A stretch of DNA of 15,112 nt, from assembly GCA_937899155.1 (NCBI GenBank), contig CALDJM010000031.1:1-15112 (forward strand). Direction: 5' to 3'. Below are positions 8,244 to 14,843 of the stretch, piece after piece. Within the stretch, counting starts at the first letter, position 1; each line of letters begins with the position of its first letter. Origin of the DNA: an uncultured bacterium. Lineage in GTDB: Bacteria; Patescibacteriota; Dojkabacteria; SC72. The translations under genes were made by a program, and so were the position numbers. The notes beneath the pieces were generated by a model. It was given only the letters and a program-made list of their open reading frames with translations, ran no database searches and was not told the origin of the DNA.

Positions 8244-8278
8244 TAGACAAAAGAGAAAGTTGTTCATATAATGAAAGT
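8244..8278 (+). promoter_or_regulatory. Two-part sigma-70 promoter, leaderless start of the PEGA gene
   Basis: TAGACA at 8244-8249 (five of six matches to TTGACA) is followed by a 17-bp spacer, a perfect TATAAT at 8267-8272, six bases (GAAAGT) and the ATG at 8279. This is the most canonical promoter in the window. It lies entirely in the 38-bp gap after the WecA/MraY-like gene. The mRNA would start at the initiation codon, without a 5' leader. Confidence 0.75.
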
Positions 8279-8929
8279 ATGAAGAAAATAAAAGCTGCCA
8301 TAATCATAATCGTTTCAATCATTGTACTCTCTGTACTTTTTTACTTCTTTCCACCAAAAAAACTCATAGGACAACTACCTTTTCTCAACAGATTCTACAA
8401 CAATACAACATTAGAAATAATTGTTCAGAAAGGAAAAGCAAAAGTTAGTATTAACGAAAAAGATCAAGGAGAAACCCCTGTAACAGTTGAAGACCTACCA
8501 GAAGGCAAATACTTAGTAGAATTAGAAAGAATTGCTCCTGAAAACTCATTCTACAAAAAGCATTCTTTTAATATTGACCTTGCAAAAAATACAACAGCTA
8601 GAATTGATTTAGAAATAGGACCAGAAGAGTTACTACACGGCACAATCCTGTACTACACACCTATGAGAAGTCCCTCAGGCAAGGGCTTTTTGACAATAAC
8701 TGGCAGCTCTCCAGATGCAAAAATATATGTCGATAAAGAATTTATGAACAGAGCTTCAATCACAAACTTAGAGTTAAAAGAGGGAGAACATAAAGTAAAA
8801 ATTGAAAATGACGGACACCAAACAATTGAAATCCCTATCTTAGTAAGAGAGAAATATCAATTAAACTTAAAAGTCCATCAATTCCCAATCCCAACAACTG
8901 AGGATATTGTGGATGCAAGCGAAGTATGA
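8279..8929 (+). CDS. Membrane-anchored PEGA-domain protein
   Basis: PEGA domains are small beta-rich modules found on bacterial and archaeal surface proteins; their ligands are mostly unknown. The protein starts MKKIK and has one hydrophobic helix (about residues 5-24) with no lipobox cysteine, so it is probably a signal anchor with the rest outside the membrane. Two PEGA-like repeats follow. The first is about 44-115, with VSINEKDQGETPVTVEDLPE and GKYLVELE. The second is about 130-200, with AKIYVDKEFMNRASITNLEL and EGEHKVKIENDGHQ. The end of the gene overlaps the SDR-DUF4012 gene as ATGA, so the two are translationally coupled and probably act together at the cell surface. It has its own strong promoter. 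The domain call is good; the function is unknown. Confidence 0.8.
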   Translation: MKKIKAAIIIIVSIIVLSVLFYFFPPKKLIGQLPFLNRFYNNTTLEIIVQKGKAKVSINEKDQGETPVTVEDLPEGKYLVELERIAPENSFYKKHSFNIDLAKNTTARIDLEIGPEELLHGTILYYTPMRSPSGKGFLTITGSSPDAKIYVDKEFMNRASITNLELKEGEHKVKIENDGHQTIEIPILVREKYQLNLKVHQFPIPTTEDIVDASEV

Positions 8930-11928
8930 GCAACCTAAGATTTAACAAAGTCAAAAGTAATACACCAATCACCCTGATAATTCATGGTGGAAATAGATTA
9001 GGATATAAACTAACAAAAGCCTTAGTTGATCAGAAAGGATATGTTGTTGTAATTGACAAATTCAATGCAACAACAAGAAAATATGTTTCTGAATTAAAGA
9101 AATCAGAACTTGTAGATTTCTTTGACTTCAAAGGTTTTGACTCTGTTTTTAAAAATATTAAGAGATTTGACTATGTATACTACCTTCTCGAAGATAAACT
9201 TGCCCAAGAGGAATTTGATAGCAAAGAATTTCTTTCAGAAACAAAACAATTAGAACTATCTCTCACTCATACGAAGAAAAACGATGCTAAGTTTGCACTG
9301 ATAACATCTCTAAAACTAAACAGGGAGCTTGCAAATAGGACAAATAATACGAAGCTTGCAACACCAACACCATATTCAAATATAGAACTACAAAAATATT
9401 GCGAAACTCTTGTTGCTGAATTCAAAGATAAGACAAATATCAATGCTCGAATATTAAGAACAGGCACAATCATAGGAAAAGGTGTAGATAAAGTAAAAGA
9501 TGAGACTCTGGATAGACTCTTTAAAGAATCAACCGATGATGTACAGATAACAATCAAAGGTGAAGGTTTAGATATTCACAACATAATACATGAAGATGAT
9601 GCAACATACGGAATACTCAAATTAACCTTTTCGAACAGAACAAAAGGAGAAGTAATATCCTTAGCCAACAAAAATGACTACACCCTACTTTCTCTAGCAT
9701 ACAAACTCTTAGAGTTAAATACCGAAGCTCAAAGCATAAGATTTGTTGACAATCCTGCAGAAGACTTCTTAGTACAAGACCTTTATGTTCCAGCACCTCA
9801 TGCTACAAAATACGGTTGGACTCAACAGATAACATTGGAAAAAGCTATGGTCGAACAAATCCAAGTCTACTACGATGCATTAAACAAATCATGGGATATC
9901 TCCAAAAAAGCTACCCCTCAAAAAAAAGTTGAAAAGAAACACATCAAAGAAACCAAGACAGAATTAGGAGAATTTGTACACAAACTTGGAGAACCTTTAA
10001 GAAAAATTAAACTTCACAAAGGAAATTCCAAACCAACAGCAAAAGGTGTACTAAAGGGTTTCCTAACAACAATACTTCTCGTAGCTCTTTCATACTTCCT
10101 CATATATCCAGTACTAGGAACTGCATTTGGACTAGCCTCCATCAAATCAACAACATCAAAACTCTTAGGATCTATGGATAATTTAGAAAGCATCCAAGAA
10201 AGAGGAGATTTTGACAAATTAGAAAAAAGCATGACAAGAACAGCTGATAGCTTCTCAAACCTTTCATGGATTTTCACCATCTTTGGTAAAAACGACCTCT
10301 ACAGCAATATTTCCCGAGTATTAATTGCTGGCGAAAACACAATTGAAGGTGGAAGACAACTAACAGAAGCCATTACTCCACTAATGACATATGTCAAAGA
10401 TTTCGAGCCTGCAGTTACTTTCCAAGACAGTGTAGCATCAACCTCTAGAGAATATCGTGAAAATTTAAGAGATATTGATAAGAACAAATACAAAATTGAG
10501 GAAGCTGCATACAAAATACAGTTTGCAGACCAATTGTTAAAGAATGTTAACACATCAATATTTCCTAAATTTGCACAAGACAAAGTTTTAGAGATAAAAG
10601 ATGTAGTAAAAAAAGCTGGAGAGGCGACAGTTACATACAAAGAAGCAGTTACATTCCTTCCTGATATATTAGGTGTTGAAGATAGAAAAAGATATCTCAT
10701 CCTACTCCAAAACGAGTCTGAAATAAGAGCAACAGGTGGATGGATAACAAGCTACGGAGTCATAGGCATTGAAGGAGGACAGATAAGAGAACTCTTTGTT
10801 GACGACATATACAATGCAGAAGGAACATTAAAAATACAAGGGAAAAAATATCCTGCTCCAGCATCCATGACAGAAGCACTTTCCTTAAGAGATTGGACTT
10901 TCTCTCTTGTAAACTGGAGTCCTGACCTTTCAGAAACAAGAACAAAATCAGAACAATTCATATCAGACTTAGGAAAAGGAAACAAAATAGATGGAATAAT
11001 AACAATAGACATTGCCTTCCTTCAAAAGCTTCTTGATAAATGGGGTGGCATAGAAGTACCGGGAGAAGATCAACTCATCACAGCACAAAACATCAACGAA
11101 AAAGTATTTGAAATGCATAGAGAATTCACACCCGGCTCTACTCAAAAAACAACATTCCTAGCTAATCTTGCAAACGAAATTGTTAAAAAGCTCCTTTCAA
11201 TGGACTTTAAAGGGATTCTCGGAATCAGTGATGTTCTTGAAAGCTCCTTAAACGAAAAACATCTTCAAGTATCATTTGAAAACAACAAAGCATACAACTT
11301 CTTTAATAGCAGAAACTGGGCTGGAAGCTTGGATGCCAGATACAAAGAAGCTCCTGTTGTTGTAGATTGGAACTGGGGAGGAAACAAAGCAAATCAATAC
11401 CTCAATAAAAGCCATTCTCTCTTGATTAATGTGAAAGATGAAAAGACTGTAAACTTCCAATACTCTCTCTCCGTTGAAAACACATCAACATCCAACACAT
11501 ATCCTCAAGGAGACTACAAAAACTATCAAAGAATTTATATTCCTCCAGAAGCACAGATTTTGAAAATAAATGGATTGGAAGAGAACAAACATTCCATATA
11601 CAGAGAAAGTGGTTTCAAAATAATTGGAGGATGGTTTAATGTTCCTGTAGGTGAAATCTCTACTTTAGAAATCTCATATCAACTAAACAAAGCAGATATG
11701 GGGTCTTCTTTCCCACTCGTAGAACAAGAATCTTCAATTTTCTTTGATTTAGATATATTCAAACAGGCTGGTGAAAGGAAACATGCATACAAACTAGACA
11801 TCATATATCCTTCAACTTGGGTATTAGTAGAATCAGGGAAACTTAACTCTATAAGCAACCAACTATCTGGAAGATTCGACCTTAGTAAGGATATGCAGTA
11901 CAAATTAATGTGGAATAAGCCGAACTAA
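8926..11928 (+). CDS. Extended-SDR (epimerase-like) domain fused to a membrane-anchored DUF4012 domain
   Basis: This 1000-residue protein has two parts. Residues 1-~320 look like an extended SDR / NAD-dependent epimerase: a Rossmann beta-alpha-beta start (TLIIHGGNRLGYKLTKALV, Gly21, Gly22, Gly26), a second strand ending in VVVIDKF, and a substrate-loop region ILRTGTIIGKG. The glycine motif is one residue shorter than GxxGxxG, and the likely active-site Tyr150 is followed at +4 by Glu154 rather than Lys, so catalysis may be lost. A basic linker leads to one transmembrane helix (about 378-402). The rest is extracytoplasmic and contains the DUF4012 hallmark YLILLQNESEIRATGGW (about 589-605) followed by an acidic LFVDDIYNAEG segment. 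DUF4012 is common in CPR and Gram-positive surface loci near glycan genes, but has no assigned activity. It overlaps the PEGA gene by 4 bp, and its stop overlaps that of the converging zinc-ribbon gene. Confidence 0.83.
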   Translation: MSNLRFNKVKSNTPITLIIHGGNRLGYKLTKALVDQKGYVVVIDKFNATTRKYVSELKKSELVDFFDFKGFDSVFKNIKRFDYVYYLLEDKLAQEEFDSKEFLSETKQLELSLTHTKKNDAKFALITSLKLNRELANRTNNTKLATPTPYSNIELQKYCETLVAEFKDKTNINARILRTGTIIGKGVDKVKDETLDRLFKESTDDVQITIKGEGLDIHNIIHEDDATYGILKLTFSNRTKGEVISLANKNDYTLLSLAYKLLELNTEAQSIRFVDNPAEDFLVQDLYVPAPHATKYGWTQQITLEKAMVEQIQVYYDALNKSWDISKKATPQKKVEKKHIKETKTELGEFVHKLGEPLRKIKLHKGNSKPTAKGVLKGFLTTILLVALSYFLIYPVLGTAFGLASIKSTTSKLLGSMDNLESIQERGDFDKLEKSMTRTADSFSNLSWIFTIFGKNDLYSNISRVLIAGENTIEGGRQLTEAITPLMTYVKDFEPAVTFQDSVASTSREYRENLRDIDKNKYKIEEAAYKIQFADQLLKNVNTSIFPKFAQDKVLEIKDVVKKAGEATVTYKEAVTFLPDILGVEDRKRYLILLQNESEIRATGGWITSYGVIGIEGGQIRELFVDDIYNAEGTLKIQGKKYPAPASMTEALSLRDWTFSLVNWSPDLSETRTKSEQFISDLGKGNKIDGIITIDIAFLQKLLDKWGGIEVPGEDQLITAQNINEKVFEMHREFTPGSTQKTTFLANLANEIVKKLLSMDFKGILGISDVLESSLNEKHLQVSFENNKAYNFFNSRNWAGSLDARYKEAPVVVDWNWGGNKANQYLNKSHSLLINVKDEKTVNFQYSLSVENTSTSNTYPQGDYKNYQRIYIPPEAQILKINGLEENKHSIYRESGFKIIGGWFNVPVGEISTLEISYQLNKADMGSSFPLVEQESSIFFDLDIFKQAGERKHAYKLDIIYPSTWVLVESGKLNSISNQLSGRFDLSKDMQYKLMWNKPN

Positions 11929-12263
11929 ACAGTAATTGTTTTTCTGCTCTTTAGCTCTTCATAAACATCTAAAAGATTCTCTTTGCTTACCTCTTTTTTA
12001 GACATAAATCTCTTCATTTCAGAACTATCCAAATCTATATTTACAGGCATTCTCTGTGTCATACCAAGAGGTCCTACAAAAGAAGCTACATGTTTAGCCT
12101 TACAATTACGACAAGAAAAGTGTATAATCGTCCCAGCACCAGTACTCTGGACGATATTAAGATCATCAACCGTATAAGGAGTGCCACACTTATCGCAAAA
12201 TTTTGCTACTGAATCGATAAAAAATTGTTTTCTTTGCAATATAGCATTGTCAAAACTGTCCAT
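11925..12263 (-). CDS. Conserved zinc-ribbon protein, function unknown
   Basis: A 112-residue protein with two Cys pairs (FCDKCGTPY and SCRNCKAKH, about 27 residues apart) forming a likely zinc ribbon, followed by a stretch GPLGMTQRMPVNIDL and a C-terminal helix-rich region (EVSKENLLDVYEELKS). From memory, proteins with this layout (paired CxxC, a middle glycine/methionine segment, then a D-V/I-L-D-x-y/h-E motif) recur in Patescibacteria, without known function. I chose the ATG at 12263 (MDSFDNAILQRK) over a longer open frame to 12398 because a perfect extended -10 box lies 6 nt upstream and the extra residues would overlap rpoD. Its stop overlaps that of the converging DUF4012 gene in the shared four bases CTAA. 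Nucleic-acid binding is plausible but unproven. Confidence 0.8.
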   Translation of the reverse strand: MDSFDNAILQRKQFFIDSVAKFCDKCGTPYTVDDLNIVQSTGAGTIIHFSCRNCKAKHVASFVGPLGMTQRMPVNIDLDSSEMKRFMSKKEVSKENLLDVYEELKSRKTITV

Positions 12264-12288
12264 ATATAAATTATACCATAAATAATCA
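12247..12288 (+). promoter_or_regulatory. Possible rpoD promoter overlapping the divergent one
   Basis: Upstream of the rpoD ATG (12289) is TTGTCA at 12247-12252 (five of six to TTGACA). Candidate -10 boxes are TATACC (12272-12277, 19-bp spacer) and CATAAA (12277-12282), each four of six. The second would be at the 6-nt leaderless distance but has a poor spacer. The choice is uncertain. Either lies on the bases used by the minus-strand promoter. Confidence 0.35.
12264..12278 (-). promoter_or_regulatory. Extended -10 promoter, leaderless start of the zinc-ribbon gene
   Basis: Read on the minus strand, TGGTATAAT occupies 12278 to 12270, a perfect -10 with extended TGG, then six bases (TTATAT) and the ATG at 12263. 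No convincing -35 box is present. The element sits in the 25-bp space between the zinc-ribbon and rpoD start codons, so it must overlap the rpoD promoter. Confidence 0.7.
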
Positions 12289-13368
12289 ATGGTTAGTAAT
12301 GAGAAAGAAATAGGTTTCTTAATTAAAAAGGGAAAAGAGCAAGGTTTCTTGACACAAGAGGACCTCTTAGATGTCTTCCCAACGATAGAGGAAAACATAG
12401 AGCTCTTGGATAAGATTTTTGTAAAACTTCAAGAAAATGAGATAGAGGTACTAGAACCAGAAGAGAGTATAACTGCACAAGAACAAGAAGAGTTAACATT
12501 AGAAAACAAGATCAAGATTCTTAAATCAATACAATCAACTCTTTCCACAGATGCAATTCGATCATATCTTTCAGAAATTGGGAAAATACCTCTTTTGACA
12601 AGAGAAGAAGAAGTCATCCTAGCTAAGAGAATAGAAGGGGGTGGAGAAGAGGCTGTACAGCTCCTAACAACAGCAAACCTACGATTGGTAGTAAGTATAG
12701 CCAAAAAGTATAGCAAGTCTAATTTAGAGCTTCTAGACCTCATACAGGAGGGAAATATTGGACTCATGAGAGCAGTAGAAAAATTCGACTATACAAAAGG
12801 CTTCAAATTCTCAACATATGCAACTTGGTGGATTAGGCAAGCAATCACAAGAGCAATTGCAGATCAAGCAAGAACAATCAGGGTTCCCGTCCATATGATT
12901 GAAACAATCAACAAATACAACAAAACAAATAATATCTTAGCAACAAGACTAGGAAGACCTGCAACTGATGAAGAAGTAGCAAAAGAAATGGATGTAGAGG
13001 TTGAAAAAATTGCAGAAATTAAGAAAATTAACCAAAATCCAGCATCTCTTTCAACACCAATAGGAGAGGAAAAAGACAGTAAACTACAAGATTTAATAGC
13101 AGATGATTGGTCAGAATCTCCAGAAGAATATGCAACAACTGAGTATCTAAAAAATCAGTTACACGAAATTCTTGATGGCCTACAAGACAGAGAAAGAAGA
13201 GTTCTTGCTTTACGATTCGGACTTGAGGACGGAGTATCTAGAACATTAGAGGAGGTTGGAAAAGAATTCGGTGTCACTAGAGAAAGAATCAGACAAATTG
13301 AAGCCAAAGCATTAAAGAAACTAAAAGAGAAGTCAGAGCAACAAAAACTCGATGATTACATCGATTAG
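12289..13368 (+). CDS. rpoD: Primary RNA polymerase sigma factor RpoD (sigma-70/SigA)
   Basis: The housekeeping sigma factor directs RNA polymerase to -10/-35 promoters. Residues 1-~60 resemble region 1.1 (LIKKGKEQGFLTQEDLLDVF). Region 1.2 is at about 88-115 (IRSYLSEIGKIPLLTREEEV). Region 2 runs from about 131, including DLIQEGNIGLMRAVEKFDY and the -10-reading segment KFSTYATWWIRQAITRAIAD. Region 3.0 reads VPVHMIETINK, with His202 and Glu205 equivalent to the E. coli residues that contact the extended -10. Region 4.2 is a helix-turn-helix (GVTRERIRQIEAKALKKLK, about 328-346). At 359 residues it lacks the long non-conserved insert of proteobacterial RpoD and matches SigA-type size. It is divergent from the zinc-ribbon gene and converges on the pilus genes with only 3 bp between stops. 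Confidence 0.97.
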   Translation: MVSNEKEIGFLIKKGKEQGFLTQEDLLDVFPTIEENIELLDKIFVKLQENEIEVLEPEESITAQEQEELTLENKIKILKSIQSTLSTDAIRSYLSEIGKIPLLTREEEVILAKRIEGGGEEAVQLLTTANLRLVVSIAKKYSKSNLELLDLIQEGNIGLMRAVEKFDYTKGFKFSTYATWWIRQAITRAIADQARTIRVPVHMIETINKYNKTNNILATRLGRPATDEEVAKEMDVEVEKIAEIKKINQNPASLSTPIGEEKDSKLQDLIADDWSESPEEYATTEYLKNQLHEILDGLQDRERRVLALRFGLEDGVSRTLEEVGKEFGVTRERIRQIEAKALKKLKEKSEQQKLDDYID

Positions 13369-13371
13369 GCA

Positions 13372-13614
13372 TTAATTATCTTGTACGGAAAGGAGAAACT
13401 CCTTAGGAGACTCTGGAAGGTTTCTTTCGGCCTTATCATAAACACCCTCTAAAACTTCTGTATCAAAACTACCCTTTATGGCTTCTGTATACTGCTTAAC
13501 ATCACCTGCAATACTTTTCTTCTTCGAATCAATAAAGAAAGTTAAACCTACCCAAACAACAACCACTGCAAAAAGTAGGAATACTGCCCATATATATTTT
13601 CTTAATATACCCAT
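13372..13614 (-). CDS. Small single-TM protein at the end of the pilNO cluster
   Basis: An 80-residue protein with one hydrophobic helix (about 8-28) near the N-terminus, a basic juxtamembrane turn (DSKKKS), and a charged, mostly helical extracytoplasmic tail. I do not recognise a family. It starts 4 bp after the pilO stop and is the last gene of the cluster, the position taken by pilP in classical type IV pilus operons, but no PilP sequence features or lipobox cysteine are visible. TATAAA sits 7 nt before its ATG, so an internal leaderless promoter is possible, though such strings arise by chance in AT-rich DNA. The length and operon fit make it a real gene. Confidence 0.7.
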   Translation of the reverse strand: MGILRKYIWAVFLLFAVVVVWVGLTFFIDSKKKSIAGDVKQYTEAIKGSFDTEVLEGVYDKAERNLPESPKEFLLSVQDN

Positions 13615-13618
13615 ATCT

Positions 13619-14230
13619 TTATTTATAAAATTTACTTTGTTCTACACCGTAAATTCTTAGACTCAAAGAAAAGCTAGAAAGTCCCGATTCATCCCTCTGA
13701 GTTGAGAAAGAAAGATTTTCTACAACAGGAGACATTGGTAATGATTCAAAATCCTTCAAAAGATTTATAAAATCGGAATAGCTCCCTGAGACAGAAAGTC
13801 GTAATGAAGAAGGCTTTAGCACAGATGTCTGTAATTTATAATTTTTACCATCGTAACCATCAAAAGAGACAGAAGATAGTGTAAAACCATTTCTTGAAAC
13901 AATAGATTCTATATTCGAAAGAATCAAAACATAAAGACCATCAGAAGGGAAAACCATTTGCAAAGCATTAAATTTACTCTCTTCTTCCTGATACTGAGTG
14001 TCCAGTTTTGTAAGAGCATCTATTCTATCTTGAATTTGCTTGTTTACTAATGTTTTCTCCTTTACTGCCTGTTTTATCTGAATAATTGTAGAAATTGTTG
14101 GTTTAACAGCAAAAACGATTAAAACTATTGAAACCAAAAGACTAATAGCAAAAGAGGCATACGAATCTCTTTTTTCTGAAGACTCTTTGATTGTTGCCAG
14201 TAAACCTACTGATTTTCTTTGCTGTGCCAC
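13619..14230 (-). CDS. pilO: PilO-like type IV pilus inner-membrane protein
   Basis: PilO pairs with PilN to form the periplasmic ring that couples the inner-membrane motor to the pilus. The 203-residue protein has a short cytoplasmic N-terminus, one transmembrane helix (about 24-43), a coiled-coil segment (about 48-90, with IQIKQAVKEKTLVNKQIQDR), and a C-terminal alpha/beta (ferredoxin-like) region with SYSDFINLLKDFESLP, a typical PilO stretch. The start is a GTG at 14230, two bases after the pilN stop. A purine-rich stretch (GCAGGG) just upstream could be a ribosome-binding site. The family is fast-evolving, so the call rests on architecture, this local motif and position after pilN. Confidence 0.8.
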   Translation of the reverse strand: MAQQRKSVGLLATIKESSEKRDSYASFAISLLVSIVLIVFAVKPTISTIIQIKQAVKEKTLVNKQIQDRIDALTKLDTQYQEEESKFNALQMVFPSDGLYVLILSNIESIVSRNGFTLSSVSFDGYDGKNYKLQTSVLKPSSLRLSVSGSYSDFINLLKDFESLPMSPVVENLSFSTQRDESGLSSFSLSLRIYGVEQSKFYK

Positions 14231-14232
14231 TT

Positions 14233-14787
14233 TTACCCTGCTTCTTTAATATTAAACGAAATAGTAACTTTGATATCAGATTCTTCTTTGGAAATATTAA
14301 ATGTTACATCTTCATACTGCTGATTTTCTTTAAGAGAAGACTCGTATATCCTTACATCACCTAGATTTCCAGCTGAAAATGTCAATGAAATTCTCCTGTC
14401 ATGAAGTGAAAAAGACTGGAGAGAAAGAGTCAAAGGAATACCACTTACAATTTCACTTACAATACTTGAATTTAATTCCTGTTTGCCACTAACTACAGAG
14501 ACATCAGAAAGAAGTTTATGGTAGTTTTGATATAGAACATTATTAGTTTTCCAAGGCTCTGTATTGAGAATCGCTGTCTTATCATTAATCTCCTCTGTTA
14601 AGTCATTATTCTTCTTATCTAATACAAACCTAGACATAAAAACAGCTAAAGCTATTATTTCAACAGTTATTAGAAGGTATTTACCAACAGAGGTAAGCCA
14701 TTCATAGACCTTTACAAAAGTCTCATTGGGTGAATATACTGGATCTAAAAGATTTATAAATTTTGGTTGTTTTCTTCTTTTAAGCAT
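14233..14787 (-). CDS. pilN: PilN-like type IV pilus assembly protein
   Basis: PilN binds the actin-like ATPase PilM through a short cytoplasmic motif and pairs with PilO outside the membrane. The 184-residue protein begins with a basic segment and the motif KFINLLDP (residues 9-16), matching the family's INLLP-type PilM-binding motif. One transmembrane helix (about 33-53) is followed by a coiled-coil-like stretch (about 55-100) and a C-terminal alpha/beta domain with a SIVSEIVSGIPLTLSLQSF segment. It heads a cluster with pilO and a small membrane protein; no pilM, pilQ or pilin gene is visible here, so those must lie elsewhere. Its promoter lies within the 3' end of the upstream metG gene. 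Confidence 0.82.
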   Translation of the reverse strand: MLKRRKQPKFINLLDPVYSPNETFVKVYEWLTSVGKYLLITVEIIALAVFMSRFVLDKKNNDLTEEINDKTAILNTEPWKTNNVLYQNYHKLLSDVSVVSGKQELNSSIVSEIVSGIPLTLSLQSFSLHDRRISLTFSAGNLGDVRIYESSLKENQQYEDVTFNISKEESDIKVTISFNIKEAG

Positions 14788-14813
14788 GGGCAGCTTTCAA
14801 TTACTCTACTCTC

Positions 14814-14833
14814 AGTATAGCATATACTATACT
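14814..14833. repeat. Perfect 7-bp inverted repeat over the pilN -10 box
   Basis: AGTATAG (14814-14820) and CTATACT (14827-14833) are exact reverse complements, separated by CATATA. One arm contains the -10 hexamer of the pilN promoter and the other contains the stop codon of metG. The symmetry could be an operator for a dimeric regulator, or simply a by-product of AT-rich -10-like sequence on both strands. Confidence 0.5.
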
Positions 14834-14843
14834 AGCTTTTGAA
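14814..14843 (-). promoter_or_regulatory. Extended -10 promoter for the pilN cluster
   Basis: On the minus strand, TGCTATACT occupies 14822 to 14814: a -10 of five of six matches with an extended TGC. TTCAAA (14843 to 14838) is a weak -35, four of six, at an 18-bp spacer. The predicted start gives a leader of roughly 20 nt before the pilN ATG at 14787, so unlike the other promoters in this window it is not leaderless. The promoter overlaps the end of metG and an inverted repeat. Confidence 0.55.

Noticed and set aside
8279..8360. PEGA protein as a lipoprotein
   Set aside because: No cysteine follows the hydrophobic N-terminal segment, so a lipobox is absent; a signal anchor is more likely.
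5759..8929. UGA recoded to glycine or tryptophan, as in some CPR lineages
   Set aside because: TGA serves as the stop at 5759-5761, 6532-6534 and 8927-8929 in positions that fit overlapping starts or natural protein ends, and Trp is encoded by TGG throughout.
10299..10700. 133-residue open frame on the minus strand inside the DUF4012 gene
   Set aside because: It lies wholly antisense to a well-supported coding region, has no recognisable domain and no promoter-like spacing at its start; it is a shadow frame.
12264..12398. Longer N-terminus for the zinc-ribbon protein
   Set aside because: The added 45 residues would be antisense to the rpoD start and would run through the -10 box; the ATG at 12263 has a perfect extended -10 six bases upstream.
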